A model generated the notes under the pieces. That model searched no databases, had not been told where the DNA came from, and was given only the letters and a program-made list of their open reading frames with translations. Position numbers and translations under genes: made by a program. A stretch of DNA of 24,441 bases from VBDM01 sp049663805. GTDB taxonomy: Bacteria; Pseudomonadota; Gammaproteobacteria; Burkholderiales; SG8-39. Location of the stretch: positions 1 through 24,441 of the forward strand of contig JBATEB010000046.1 of assembly GCA_049663805.1 (NCBI GenBank), in the 5' to 3' direction. The stretch's first letter is position 1. Each line of letters begins with the position of its first letter. Positions 6,986 to 14,861 of the stretch are shown in pieces.

Positions 6986-7771
6986 TCATGGAAGCCCGTG
7001 AGCGGAGGCCGGTTTCCTTGCTCGAAGCATCGCGAGAATGCTCAAACAGGCGATCGCCGCGAGTACATGCTTCAGCGAATGGCCGCTGAGCAAGCCTCCG
7101 GTGAGCGCGAAAACCTGCGCATCGCGGACCTCCGCCGCCTTGGCGAGCACGTACCACCCGAGGGCGACCGGCAGGAGCCACGAGTGCGAGTTTCGCGCGC
7201 GAAAGAGGATCATCACGACGGGAACGCTCAGCAGCGAGACCAGCTGAACCCAGAGATACAGGCGCAGGTCGCCCGTCCATTGCCAATAGAGCACGCTGCA
7301 AACCCCGAGCAACAGCATCGGGAGGAAAAGAACGCGGGCGAGCCGCGCGTGGACATACTCGCCCAGCAGCGCGACGAACAGACCCATGAAGGCGAGGGTC
7401 ATCGGCAGTCGGTCCCAGACGAGGGTCGCGTTCTTCGGATCCCAGTGATAGTAGCCCGAGCCGATGCTGACCAGAGCCACGCCGGCGAAGAACGCCAGCC
7501 AGCCGGGCTTGCCGCCGCGCGGATCGCTGCGGAGGCAGAACCTCACACCGGCGATTCCGACCAGGAGAAAGGGGACGTTGGAAGCGACGTCCCAGAAATT
7601 CGGAATGCCGAAAAAGGAGCGCCGATCGGCAAATTCGTGGTAACCGGGGCTCTGAGCGAGCGGCGGCAGCAGCGACAACGCGAGCGCGAGCGACCCCAGC
7701 ACGGCGATCGCCAGGACGAGATGCCTCCAGTTGAATCCGGGCAGCTCCGACGCTTGGGTCAATTTATCCAC
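6986..7771 (-). CDS. Ceramidase-fold (CREST superfamily) integral membrane hydrolase
   Basis: A 261-residue protein with about seven hydrophobic segments. Its polar in-membrane residues match the alkaline ceramidase/CREST zinc site with exact spacing: S105 and H109 (SGYYH, SxxxH), D120 eleven residues after that His, and H231xxxH235 (HSLKH) in the last segments. Human ACER3 uses the same S-x3-H-x10-D and HxxxH arrangement. The fold is known for metal-dependent amide-bond hydrolases. Whether the bacterial substrate is ceramide, another amide-linked lipid or an ornithine-type lipid is unknown. The start is a GTG without a clear ribosome-binding site, and TTG at 7762 is an alternative. The 5' end overlaps a repeat-like sequence (7757-7798), so the first nine codons may not be original. 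Confidence 0.85.
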   Translation of the reverse strand: MDKLTQASELPGFNWRHLVLAIAVLGSLALALSLLPPLAQSPGYHEFADRRSFFGIPNFWDVASNVPFLLVGIAGVRFCLRSDPRGGKPGWLAFFAGVALVSIGSGYYHWDPKNATLVWDRLPMTLAFMGLFVALLGEYVHARLARVLFLPMLLLGVCSVLYWQWTGDLRLYLWVQLVSLLSVPVVMILFRARNSHSWLLPVALGWYVLAKAAEVRDAQVFALTGGLLSGHSLKHVLAAIACLSILAMLRARKPASAHGLP

Positions 7772-7798
7772 TGCCTGAGGTCAATGGGGTCTGTTCCC
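7757..7798. repeat. Possible degenerate REP/MITE-like element
   Basis: GGTCAAT occurs twice, 22 bp apart (7757-7763 and 7779-7785). The second copy runs into ATGGGGTCTGTTCCC, an imperfect palindrome. From memory, GGGGTCTG(T)CCCC-type sequences recur in RAYT-associated repeats of betaproteobacteria. Only one copy is present in this window, so repetition cannot be shown here. Confidence 0.3.
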
Positions 7799-7930
7799 GC
7801 ATCTCCGGCCGTTCAGCCCACCCTGAGTTCGCAATGCTTCGTGCTGCGCCAAGCCGCGCGCGCGATGAACGCATTCCGAGCGTAATATCCTATGCTCTCT
7901 CTGATGAACATACCTGCCCAAGGAGGAGAT

Positions 7931-8902
7931 ATGCCCGGGATACGCTGCATCCTGCGGTTGATTGTACTGTCCCTGGCCGTGGACGGTGCATCGGTGCAAG
8001 CCCAAACCTATCCGACGAAGCCGGTGCGACTCCTCGTCGGATTCACTCCCGGCGGCGGCGTCGATATCAATGCGCGTTTGCTCGCGTCGAAGCTTCCCGA
8101 GCTCATCGGCCAGCAGGCGATCGTGGAAAACCGCCCCGGCGCCGGCACCAACATCGCCAACGAAGTCGTCGCCAAGGCGGCGCCCGACGGCTACACGCTG
8201 CTCTTCACCAGTCCGGCGGTCGCCATCAACATGTCGCTGTACCGCAACCCGCCATACGATGCGCTGCGCGATTTTTCCGGCGTGTCGGTGTTCTCGGAAA
8301 GCACCAACCTTCTGGTGGTGCCGGTGTCGCTGCCCGCGAAGTCGCTGCAGGAGCTGGTTGCGCTCGCGCGCGAGCGGCCCGGAGTCCTCAACTACTCCTC
8401 GGCCGGTCCCGGGACGACACAGCACCTCGCCGGCGAGCTTTTCAAGCTGCGCACCGGAACGAACATCGTCCACGTCCCGTACAAGGGTTCCGCGCCCTCG
8501 CTGACCGCGCTGATCGCCGCGACCGTCCAGCTGAGCTTCGTCAATCCCGTCGCGATCGGCCAGCACGTCAAGACCGGACGCCTGCGCGCGCTCGGTGTGG
8601 CCGGCGCCAGGCGCTCGGCGCTGATGCCCGAGGTACCGACGATGAAGGAGGCGGGCGTGGAAGGCGTCGAGGTGCCGTTGTGGTACGGCCTGCTGGCGCC
8701 CTCGGCCACGCCGCGCGAAATCGTCCGGGCGCTCGCCGCCGCGGTGGCGACGGCGGCGAACTCGCCCGATATACGCAAACGGCTCCTCGAGCAGGGTGCC
8801 GAGCCGGTCGGCAACACGCCCGAGGAATTCGACCGGCAATTGCGCGACGAAGTCACGCGCTGGGCCGAAGTGGTGAAGGTGTCCGGCGCGCGAGCCGACT
8901 GA
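7931..8902 (+). CDS. Tripartite tricarboxylate transporter (TTT) substrate-binding protein, Bug family
   Basis: A 323-residue periplasmic binding protein. A Sec signal peptide (about residues 1-24, ending VQA-Q) precedes TYPTKPVRLLVGFTPGGGVD, the signature Bug N-terminus. Next come IVENRPGAGTNIANEVVAKA and DGYTLLF, which line the carboxylate pocket, and HVPYKGSAP and MPEVPTMKEAG further on. Bug proteins bind carboxylated organic solutes. ATG at 7931 is chosen because AAGGAGGAG lies directly upstream, and two in-frame ATGs at 7892 and 7907 lack such a site. A weak -10-like TAATAT lies at 7883-7888. No TctA or TctB membrane genes are nearby, so it is an orphan binding protein, as is common in Burkholderiales. 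It converges with the acyl-CoA dehydrogenase operon, stops 3 bp apart. Confidence 0.95.
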   Translation: MPGIRCILRLIVLSLAVDGASVQAQTYPTKPVRLLVGFTPGGGVDINARLLASKLPELIGQQAIVENRPGAGTNIANEVVAKAAPDGYTLLFTSPAVAINMSLYRNPPYDALRDFSGVSVFSESTNLLVVPVSLPAKSLQELVALARERPGVLNYSSAGPGTTQHLAGELFKLRTGTNIVHVPYKGSAPSLTALIAATVQLSFVNPVAIGQHVKTGRLRALGVAGARRSALMPEVPTMKEAGVEGVEVPLWYGLLAPSATPREIVRALAAAVATAANSPDIRKRLLEQGAEPVGNTPEEFDRQLRDEVTRWAEVVKVSGARAD

Positions 8903-8905
8903 CGC

Positions 8906-10057
8906 TCACTTGGCCGGGCGCTGCGAAAAGCTGCGCTCGAACACGGCCTCGGCGATCCGGTTCTTGAGGATCTCGATCGAGCCGCCGGCGATCATCCAGC
9001 CGCGGCAGCGGCGCAGGCAGTATTCGACCAGTTCCTCCTGGGTGTAGCCCAGGCCGCCCATCACCTGCAGGGCGTCGTTGCTGATATCGAAGCCCGCCTG
9101 GTTGCAGAACGCCTTGGCGATGGCGGTCTCCTCCGCCGGCGGAAAACCGCGGTCGGCGTGGGCCGCCGCGCGATACAGGAGCAGTTGCCCGGCGTCGAGC
9201 TTCATCCTCATCTCGGCGAACTTCCACTGCAGCCCCTGGAACTCGCACAGCAGGCGCCCGAACTGTTTTCGTTGCATCGCCCATTGCCGCGCCGCCTCGT
9301 AGGCGTAGCGACCGAGCGCGAGCGAGCGGGTCGCGTTGCCGATGCGCTCGACGTTGAATCCCGCGATCTGCTTCTTGAACCCGCCTTGCTTCAGCACCAC
9401 CCTGTCTGCGGGAACGAAGACGTTCTCGAAATAGCTCTGCACCCATTCCTCCTGGGACATGAACTTCGAGGGTTTGCCGAAGCGCACCCCCGGAGCCCTG
9501 GTGTCGATCAGCACGGAGCCGATGCCGTCCACGCCCGGGCCGAAGCGCACATAGGCGAGCATCACGTCGGCATGAGTGGAGTGCGTGGTGAAGATCTTGG
9601 AACCGTTCACGCGATAGCCATCGCCGTCCGGGGTCGCGGCGGTCTTCAGATCGGTCACGGCCGACCCGGCTTCGGGCTCGGTCATGCCGACCGAGATCAC
9701 CGATTCTCCGGCGAGAAGCGGCCTGAGGTATCGCTCCTTCTGCAGCGGCGTGCCGTACTCGGCGAGAACGCGAATCGGGCCGAAGTTGCCGACCTGAATC
9801 ACGTCGGCGCTTCTCGGGCAGACCGAAGCGATGGTCTCGATCGCGATCACCGCGTCGATCAGCGTGCCGCCCTGCCCGCCGTCGGACTCGGCGATCGTGA
9901 TGCCGAGCAGGCCTTGGGCGGCCATGAGCCTGGCGACGTCCCACGGGTAGTCGGGCGAGTGCGCGCGCTCGCGCGCGCCCGCGGCGAGATGTCTTTCGGC
10001 GAAGCGTCGCACCGACTCGCGAAACTGTTCCTGTTCCGGCGAAAAACGGAAATCCAT
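8906..10057 (-). CDS. Acyl-CoA dehydrogenase family protein
   Basis: A 383-residue FAD-dependent acyl-CoA dehydrogenase of normal length. The N-terminal helical domain (MDFRFSPEQEQFRESVRRF) is followed by the middle domain with VGMTEPEAGSAVTDLKT (about 123-139) and GSKIFTTHST (152-161), then the C-terminal four-helix domain with QRKQFGRLL and DALQVMGGLGYTQE. At the position of the usual catalytic Glu in the C-terminal EGT motif there is Gly (IAGGSIEI, G358). A Glu is present in GFNVER (E237), the position used by isovaleryl-CoA dehydrogenase, so it is probably active with an alternative base. It is the third gene of an operon with MmgE/PrpD and the acyl-CoA ligase. Its ribosome-binding site AAGGAG lies in the end of the ligase gene, whose stop is 2 nt before this ATG. 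Confidence 0.95.
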   Translation of the reverse strand: MDFRFSPEQEQFRESVRRFAERHLAAGARERAHSPDYPWDVARLMAAQGLLGITIAESDGGQGGTLIDAVIAIETIASVCPRSADVIQVGNFGPIRVLAEYGTPLQKERYLRPLLAGESVISVGMTEPEAGSAVTDLKTAATPDGDGYRVNGSKIFTTHSTHADVMLAYVRFGPGVDGIGSVLIDTRAPGVRFGKPSKFMSQEEWVQSYFENVFVPADRVVLKQGGFKKQIAGFNVERIGNATRSLALGRYAYEAARQWAMQRKQFGRLLCEFQGLQWKFAEMRMKLDAGQLLLYRAAAHADRGFPPAEETAIAKAFCNQAGFDISNDALQVMGGLGYTQEELVEYCLRRCRGWMIAGGSIEILKNRIAEAVFERSFSQRPAK

Positions 10058-10059
10058 GA

Positions 10060-12207
10060 CTACTCCTTCATCACTACCAGTCCGTCGACCGCGACGACGC
10101 CCTCGCGCTTCACGATCAGGGGGTTGATCTCCGCTTCCGCCACCGGTTGGCCGGTCACGAGCGCGAGCCGCGACAGATCCGCCACGGCTCTTGCGAGCGC
10201 GGCGACGTCGCCGCGCGGCAGGCCGCGATAGCCGCGCACCGGAGCGAGCCCCTTCACCGTTTCGATCATCGCCGCCGCCTCCTCCTCGCTCACCGGCGCG
10301 AGGCGCAGCGCGTAGTCCCGGTAGAGCTCGGCGAGCGTGCCGCCGGCACCGACCAGTACGAGCGGCCCGACCACGGCGTCGTGGCGGTAACCGACGATGG
10401 CCTCGGCGAGCCCGGTCTCCATCCGCTGCACGAGAATCCCCTCGATGCGCGCCGCGGGTTGCGCGGCCGCGACGGAGGCAAGCAGGACGCGCACCCGCGC
10501 ATCGTACTCGCCGCGCCCGGAAATGCCGAGCGCGACCCCGCCCGCCTCGGTCTTGTGCTCCATGTCGGGCGAGAGAATTTTCGCGGCGACCGGATACGCA
10601 AGCCGGTGCTCGTAGCGCGGCGCGCGGGCGATCGCCGACTCGACCGACGGTATGCCGAATGCCGAGAAGAGTGAGAGCGCCTGCGCCGCGTCCAGCCTGC
10701 CCCGGGGCGGCAGTCCACCGGGCCAGGCGGGGTGCGACGCGACCTCGATTCTCTCCGGCGTGCGGCGCGGCGAGCGCCAGGCGAAAAAAGCCGCAAGCGC
10801 GTCGGCGCAGGACTCCGGAGTGCGGAACGCGGCGATATCGCGCCCGGCGAGCAGCGCGAGCGAACGCTCGGCGTGCGGTGTCAGGAACACCGCCAAAGGC
10901 TTTGCCCCCCGCTTCGACCGCAGGATCGGCTCGACGGCGAGCTGCGGATGAAACAGGGCCGAGGAGCCGACGACCGCGAGCACGGCATCGCAGGCGGGCG
11001 AATCGAGCAACGCATCGAGCACGGCCGCGTACTGCGTGTCCGTCGCCGCCATCGTCAGGTCGATGATCGGCGAATCGAGGCTGCGCGCGCCCAGCGCAGC
11101 CAGCCGCGCGCGCAAGGGTTCGGCCGGCGCCAGGGTTTCGATCCCGAGCACGCCCATCCGGTCCACCACGCTCGCCGCTCCGCCGCCGGTCGTCGTCACC
11201 ACTGCAACGCGCGGAGCGCGGGCGAGGTCCGGGGGGGCGCGGCCCGCGAGGAGCGGCGCGATCTCGAAGAGCGTCTCGAGCAAGTCCACCCTCGCGATGC
11301 CGCAGTCGCGGAAATAGGCGTCCATCGCCGCATCGGTGCCGGCGAGCGCTCCGGTGTGCGAACGGGCCATCGCTTCGCCGAGGCGCGAGCGGCCCAGCTT
11401 GTACGCCACCACGGGCTTCCCCGCGATATGGGACTTGCGCGCTGCTCGCGCAAGGCGCGCGCTGTCGCGCACCGTCTCGAGAAACAGCAGAATCACTTGC
11501 GTGGCGGAATCCTCGACGAGCAGCTCCACCAGCTCCGCGACTCCAAGGTCGGCCTCGTTGCCGACCGAGACGAGCTTGGCAAAGCCGAAACCCCGCGCCG
11601 CGCCGCGCGAGAGCACGGTGCCGAGCATCGTTCCGCTTTGCGATACGATGCTCGTGGTTCCCGAGGGCAATGCGTCCATCTCGAGTACCGCGTTCGCGGA
11701 GAGCACCACGCGCCCGGGAATATCGACGAGCCCCATGCTGTTGGGCCCCAGCAGCCGCACCCCGAGCGCGCGGGCGCGCGCCGCAAGCCTTTCCTGCCGC
11801 GCCGCGCCTTCGGCCCCGGCGTCGGCAAAGCCGTCGCTCAGGATCGTGACGACCGGAATGCCGTGCGCGCCGCAATCCTCGAGCGCGCGCTCGACCGACT
11901 CGCCGGGCGTCATGATGAAGGCGTGGTCGATCTCACCGGGCGCCTCGGCCAGACTGGGGTAGGCGCGCTCGCCGAGCACTTCGCTGCGCGACGCGTTGAT
12001 CGGGACGATCCGCCCCGCGTAGCCGTGCTTGCGCAGCACGCGCAGCGGGCGAGCGGTGTTCTTGGCCGCGTCGCCCGACGCGCCGATCAGCGCAACGGCG
12101 CGGGGAGAAAAGAGCGCCTGCGCGAGGCTCATCGAAAGGGCGTGCGGGCCTCTTTCGGCGGAAGCTTTCGGGACCTTCCCGAGCCCCTTGTACCCCTCCG
12201 GGTTCAC
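10060..12207 (-). CDS. ADP-forming acyl-CoA ligase (acetate--CoA ligase family, fused alpha-beta)
   Basis: A protein of up to 715 residues with the fused order: CoA-binding domain (SLAQALFSPRAVALIGAS, about 26-44), succinyl-CoA ligase-like domains with GPNSMGL and SIVSQSGTM, then a C-terminal ATP-grasp_5 domain (about 490-715) ending in EAEINPLIV. The phosphohistidine is present in RSHTGALAG (H284). These enzymes reversibly form acyl-CoA from a carboxylic acid, ATP and CoA, releasing ADP and phosphate. Substrate is not predictable, although activation of an acid imported nearby and oxidised by the dehydrogenase downstream is a reasonable inference. The frame opens with GTG overlapping the PrpD stop (GTGA). 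An in-frame ATG at 12132 coincides better with the usual family N-terminus (MSLAQALF). Neither has a strong ribosome-binding site. Confidence 0.93.
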   Translation of the reverse strand: MNPEGYKGLGKVPKASAERGPHALSMSLAQALFSPRAVALIGASGDAAKNTARPLRVLRKHGYAGRIVPINASRSEVLGERAYPSLAEAPGEIDHAFIMTPGESVERALEDCGAHGIPVVTILSDGFADAGAEGAARQERLAARARALGVRLLGPNSMGLVDIPGRVVLSANAVLEMDALPSGTTSIVSQSGTMLGTVLSRGAARGFGFAKLVSVGNEADLGVAELVELLVEDSATQVILLFLETVRDSARLARAARKSHIAGKPVVAYKLGRSRLGEAMARSHTGALAGTDAAMDAYFRDCGIARVDLLETLFEIAPLLAGRAPPDLARAPRVAVVTTTGGGAASVVDRMGVLGIETLAPAEPLRARLAALGARSLDSPIIDLTMAATDTQYAAVLDALLDSPACDAVLAVVGSSALFHPQLAVEPILRSKRGAKPLAVFLTPHAERSLALLAGRDIAAFRTPESCADALAAFFAWRSPRRTPERIEVASHPAWPGGLPPRGRLDAAQALSLFSAFGIPSVESAIARAPRYEHRLAYPVAAKILSPDMEHKTEAGGVALGISGRGEYDARVRVLLASVAAAQPAARIEGILVQRMETGLAEAIVGYRHDAVVGPLVLVGAGGTLAELYRDYALRLAPVSEEEAAAMIETVKGLAPVRGYRGLPRGDVAALARAVADLSRLALVTGQPVAEAEINPLIVKREGVVAVDGLVVMKE

Positions 12208-13643
12208 GCGCCGCCGTCGAAGCTCGTTTCGCTCTCCAGGCGCCAGAGGCGGGCGAGCAGCTTGCGCGCGCGCTCCTCCCCGAGCACCGGGGAAGCGAGC
12301 TCCTGGTATTTCTGCTCGAGCTCGGCGTCGGAGAGCGGCGCCTCGGGATCGCCCTTGCGCGTGGGCTGCAGGTATTCGCCGCGCCGGCCGTCGCGCGACT
12401 GGAGGGCGACGCGCGCTGCTCGCTGCGCCGGAAAGGCGGCATCCAGTTCGGGATCGATCGCCACCTCGATCCGCCGCATCAGCTCGCGCGTGGCCGCGTC
12501 CTCGAGCCGCGCCGGCTCGAAAGCCGCGAGCCGGACGCTTCCATGCACCAGTGCCGAGGCGACCGTGTACTTGAGCGAGAACCTCGCCTCGGCCGCGGTG
12601 CGCGGCGTCTCATAGTGCGCCACCTCGAGGGCGGCTTTGTAGGTCCGGACTTGCACCCGCTCGATGTCGGGCGCGCTCACCCGCATCTGCCGCTGCAACG
12701 CCAGCGCGCCGTCGATGGCGGCGAAGACGTGGCCGCAGCAGGCGTGGTTCTTGAACGTCATGCGGGTGATATTAAAATCCCGGCCGAGCGTCGCGAGCGC
12801 GCGCTCCCAGTCCGGGCCGTCGCCCGCATCCCCATATCCCATGGCGCGACCGTAACCCGATTCACCTTCCAGCACGTCGAGCGACCCGGTGACCCCTTCG
12901 CCCGCGGCGAGCGCGGCCGTCACGCCTGCTTCCGCGGCGCGCCCGGCGTGCAGGGGCTTCGACATCGAGTCCATGCGGAAGGCTTGTTGCAATCCGGCGG
13001 AAAAAGTGGCGACCGTGGCGAGCGCATGCGCGAAGCGCGTTCCGTCGAGGCCGATCAGTTCGGCCGCGGCGGCGCAGGCACCGAAGCAGCCGATGGTGCC
13101 GGTGTTGTGCCAGTACTTGTAGTGCGCGCGGCCCATCGCCGCGGCGATGCGAGTCGAGATCTCGTAGCCGACGACCACCGCGCGCAGAAACGCCACGCCC
13201 GATGCGCCCCGGGATTGAGCGAGCGCGAGCGCGGCGGCGATGGTGGGCGCGCCGGGATGGTAGATGCCGTCGCGAAAAATATCGTCCACCTCGACGCTGT
13301 GCGCGGCCGCGCCGTTGATGAGCGCCGCGGCGCGCACCGTGGCGCGCCTGCCCAGCGCGAGTTTCGCTCCGAATTGCGCCGCTGCTCCGTGCGGGTCGCC
13401 CTGGAGCTCGCCGGCGAGGGCGCGCTCGAGCAGCACCGCCGGGGCGACCAACGCGCCGGGAAGGAGCGCCGCGTACCAGTCGATCACCGCGCGCTTTGCG
13501 TGGTGCAGCACCTTTGGCGCGAGCGGCTGCGCGCGAAAACCCACTGCGAACCCCGCGAGCCGCTCCACGACGTACATTCGGTCGACCTTTGGGCCGGGGC
13601 CAGGCTCGTCCACGGTCACGGGGTGGACCCCGGTCGGTCTCAT
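12204..13643 (-). CDS. MmgE/PrpD family protein
   Basis: A 479-residue protein covering the whole MmgE/PrpD fold. The helical domain contains AKRAVIDWYAALL, HSVEVDDIFRDGIYHPGAP and YEISTRIAAAMGRAHY. The conserved KPLHAGRAAEAG follows (about residues 220-231), then the lid domain with FKNHACCGHVFAAIDG. Family members include 2-methylcitrate dehydratase, cis-aconitate decarboxylase and itaconate-type enzymes, so a dehydratase, isomerase or decarboxylase acting on a branched polycarboxylate is likely. The exact substrate is not readable. The ATG at 13643 is preceded by GGAG with 6-nt spacing, which fixes the start over the internal ATG at 13577. It is the first gene of the operon with the ligase (4-nt GTGA overlap) and the dehydrogenase. 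Confidence 0.94.
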   Translation of the reverse strand: MRPTGVHPVTVDEPGPGPKVDRMYVVERLAGFAVGFRAQPLAPKVLHHAKRAVIDWYAALLPGALVAPAVLLERALAGELQGDPHGAAAQFGAKLALGRRATVRAAALINGAAAHSVEVDDIFRDGIYHPGAPTIAAALALAQSRGASGVAFLRAVVVGYEISTRIAAAMGRAHYKYWHNTGTIGCFGACAAAAELIGLDGTRFAHALATVATFSAGLQQAFRMDSMSKPLHAGRAAEAGVTAALAAGEGVTGSLDVLEGESGYGRAMGYGDAGDGPDWERALATLGRDFNITRMTFKNHACCGHVFAAIDGALALQRQMRVSAPDIERVQVRTYKAALEVAHYETPRTAAEARFSLKYTVASALVHGSVRLAAFEPARLEDAATRELMRRIEVAIDPELDAAFPAQRAARVALQSRDGRRGEYLQPTRKGDPEAPLSDAELEQKYQELASPVLGEERARKLLARLWRLESETSFDGGA

Positions 13644-13673
13644 CGTTGTCTCCGCCAGCGAAAGAACGCGACC

Positions 13674-13682
13674 ATCTTACCA
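13674..13682 (-). promoter_or_regulatory. Candidate extended -10 promoter of the MmgE/PrpD operon
   Basis: On the minus strand TGGTAAGAT (TG-G-TAAGAT) forms an extended -10 with a predicted start near 13667. That leaves a leader of about 24 nt that includes the GGAG ribosome-binding site. No good -35 is seen. Confidence 0.4.
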
Positions 13683-13761
13683 ATTTCGGTTTCCCGTTTC
13701 CCTTCCCGCCTCCAGGCCGGGACTGGTGTCCTCGCCCCGCCAGGCCCGCAGGCCCTTCGCC

Positions 13762-13797
13762 TTGCGCTAATTATCGTCACTTGTTACGATAAGCAAC
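13762..13797 (+). promoter_or_regulatory. Candidate leaderless promoter with inverted-repeat operator
   Basis: TTGCGC (13762-13767) and TACGAT (13785-13790) are 17 bp apart, and the -10 is extended by TGT. The predicted start falls on or next to the A of the ATG at 13798, so the mRNA would be leaderless, in keeping with the absence of any ribosome-binding site. A perfect inverted repeat TTATCGT / ACGATAA (13771-13777 and 13786-13792, 8-nt centre) occupies the spacer and covers the -10. This is where an autoregulating DNA-binding antitoxin would sit. Confidence 0.55.
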
Positions 13798-14259
13798 ATG
13801 TCCAGTCGCCGCCCCGGGCGTCCACCGACAGGCCTTGCCCAGTCCGCCGCCGAGCGCATGCGCCGCCACCGTGCGCGGCGGCGGGCGGCGGGCCTTCGCA
13901 TCGCCACGCGCTGGCAGCCCGCGACCCCGGCGACGATGTCGCCGGGCCTCTTGAAGCACCGCATCGCCGAAGCGCGCAGCCTCGCGATGCACTGTCTGAT
14001 CGCGCGCAAGATCGACGGCGACCGGCGTCTCCTCGCCGCGGCGCGGCGCAACCTCGAAAGATGGATCGCAGGCTACGGTGACGCCCCTCCGCGCGCCCTC
14101 GTCGAGTGGTCCGGGATCCTCGATCGCCCCTGGCCGGAGATCGCCGCGCTGATCACCGGCGCGGACGAGACGGCCGTGCGCCTGCGCCAGTCTTCTCCCT
14201 TCGCGGGCGTGCTCACCCCGCCTGAGCGGCGGCGCGTATATGACGCGTTCCGAGCTTGA
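13798..14259 (+). CDS. Basic putative DNA-binding partner of nucleotidyltransferase (possible antitoxin)
   Basis: A 153-residue protein. The N-terminus (residues 1-36) is strongly basic: RRPGRPPTG resembles a minor-groove GRP motif, followed by SAAERMRRHRARRRAAGLR. The middle is helical (ARSLAMHCLIARKIDGDRR). The C-terminal third carries W and Arg-rich segments: EWSGILDRPWPEIAALITG, then VRLRQSSPFAGVLTPPERR. I do not know an established function. The last 20 nt overlap the start of the nucleotidyltransferase gene, so the two are made together. The position before an NTase, the basic N-terminus and the palindromic, apparently leaderless promoter are what one expects of an autoregulatory antitoxin, but this is inference. 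Confidence 0.75.
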   Translation: MSSRRPGRPPTGLAQSAAERMRRHRARRRAAGLRIATRWQPATPATMSPGLLKHRIAEARSLAMHCLIARKIDGDRRLLAAARRNLERWIAGYGDAPPRALVEWSGILDRPWPEIAALITGADETAVRLRQSSPFAGVLTPPERRRVYDAFRA

Positions 14260-14776
14260 GCACCTGATCCGCGCGGCGGGGCGCATCGCCGGCGAGCGCG
14301 AGATCGTCGTCATCGGCAGCCAGGCGGTGCTCGGCCAGTTTCCCGACGCCCCGGACGCCTTCCTGAGATCGATGGAAGCCGACCTCTACCCGAGGAAGAA
14401 CCCCGACCTCGCCGACAAGGTGGACGGCGCCATCGGCGAGGGCTCGCGCTTCCACGAGCAATTCGGCTACTACGCGCAGGGCGTCGCGCCGGACACCGCG
14501 ACCCTTCCGCGCGGCTGGCAGCGGCGCCTGGTGCGCGTGGCGAACGCCAACACCGGCGGTTACGCGGGCCTGTGCCTGGAAGTGCACGACCTCGCCATCT
14601 CCAAATACGTCGCGGGCCGGGAAAAGGACCTCGAGTTCACACGCGAGCTTGCCCGGCGCAAAATGACCGAGAGGAAGATTTTGCTCAAGCGGCTGGCGGC
14701 GACCCGGCTGGGCGCGGAGCTCGCGCGGGCGGCGCGGGGGAGGATAGAGCGGGACTTTCTGACGGCGGGCAGGTGA
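14240..14776 (+). CDS. Nucleotidyltransferase-fold protein (DUF6036-like), putative toxin
   Basis: A 178-residue protein of the polymerase-beta-like nucleotidyltransferase superfamily. It has IVVIGSQAVLG (G26-S27, the GS motif), then SMEADLYP, where E46 and D48 stand at the metal-binding DxD. It ends with DLAISKYVAGREKDLEF (D117, K122, K129, D130), a segment also typical of AbiEii/MenT-like NTases. These enzymes transfer NMP to tRNA or protein targets, and several are toxins. The start ATG overlaps the previous gene by 20 nt in another frame and has only a weak upstream GGCGG. DUF6036 is assigned from memory of the family's appearance, while the NTase call itself rests on visible motifs. The target is unknown. 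Confidence 0.8.
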   Translation: MTRSELEHLIRAAGRIAGEREIVVIGSQAVLGQFPDAPDAFLRSMEADLYPRKNPDLADKVDGAIGEGSRFHEQFGYYAQGVAPDTATLPRGWQRRLVRVANANTGGYAGLCLEVHDLAISKYVAGREKDLEFTRELARRKMTERKILLKRLAATRLGAELARAARGRIERDFLTAGR

Positions 14777-14804
14777 GGGAAGCACTCGCCAATCCGTCGG
14801 GCTT

Positions 14805-14834
14805 TTGTCGTCCATTCACCCTCGGTGTTACCAT
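14805..14834 (+). promoter_or_regulatory. Candidate promoter of the RHH/ParE module
   Basis: TTGTCG (14805-14810) and TACCAT (14829-14834) are 18 bp apart, with TGT in front of the -10 (TGTTACCAT). The predicted start is near 14841, about 20 nt before the antitoxin ATG. The -35 is weak. Confidence 0.35.
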
Positions 14835-14861
14835 AGTGCCACTCGTTGCTCTCCAACCGAC

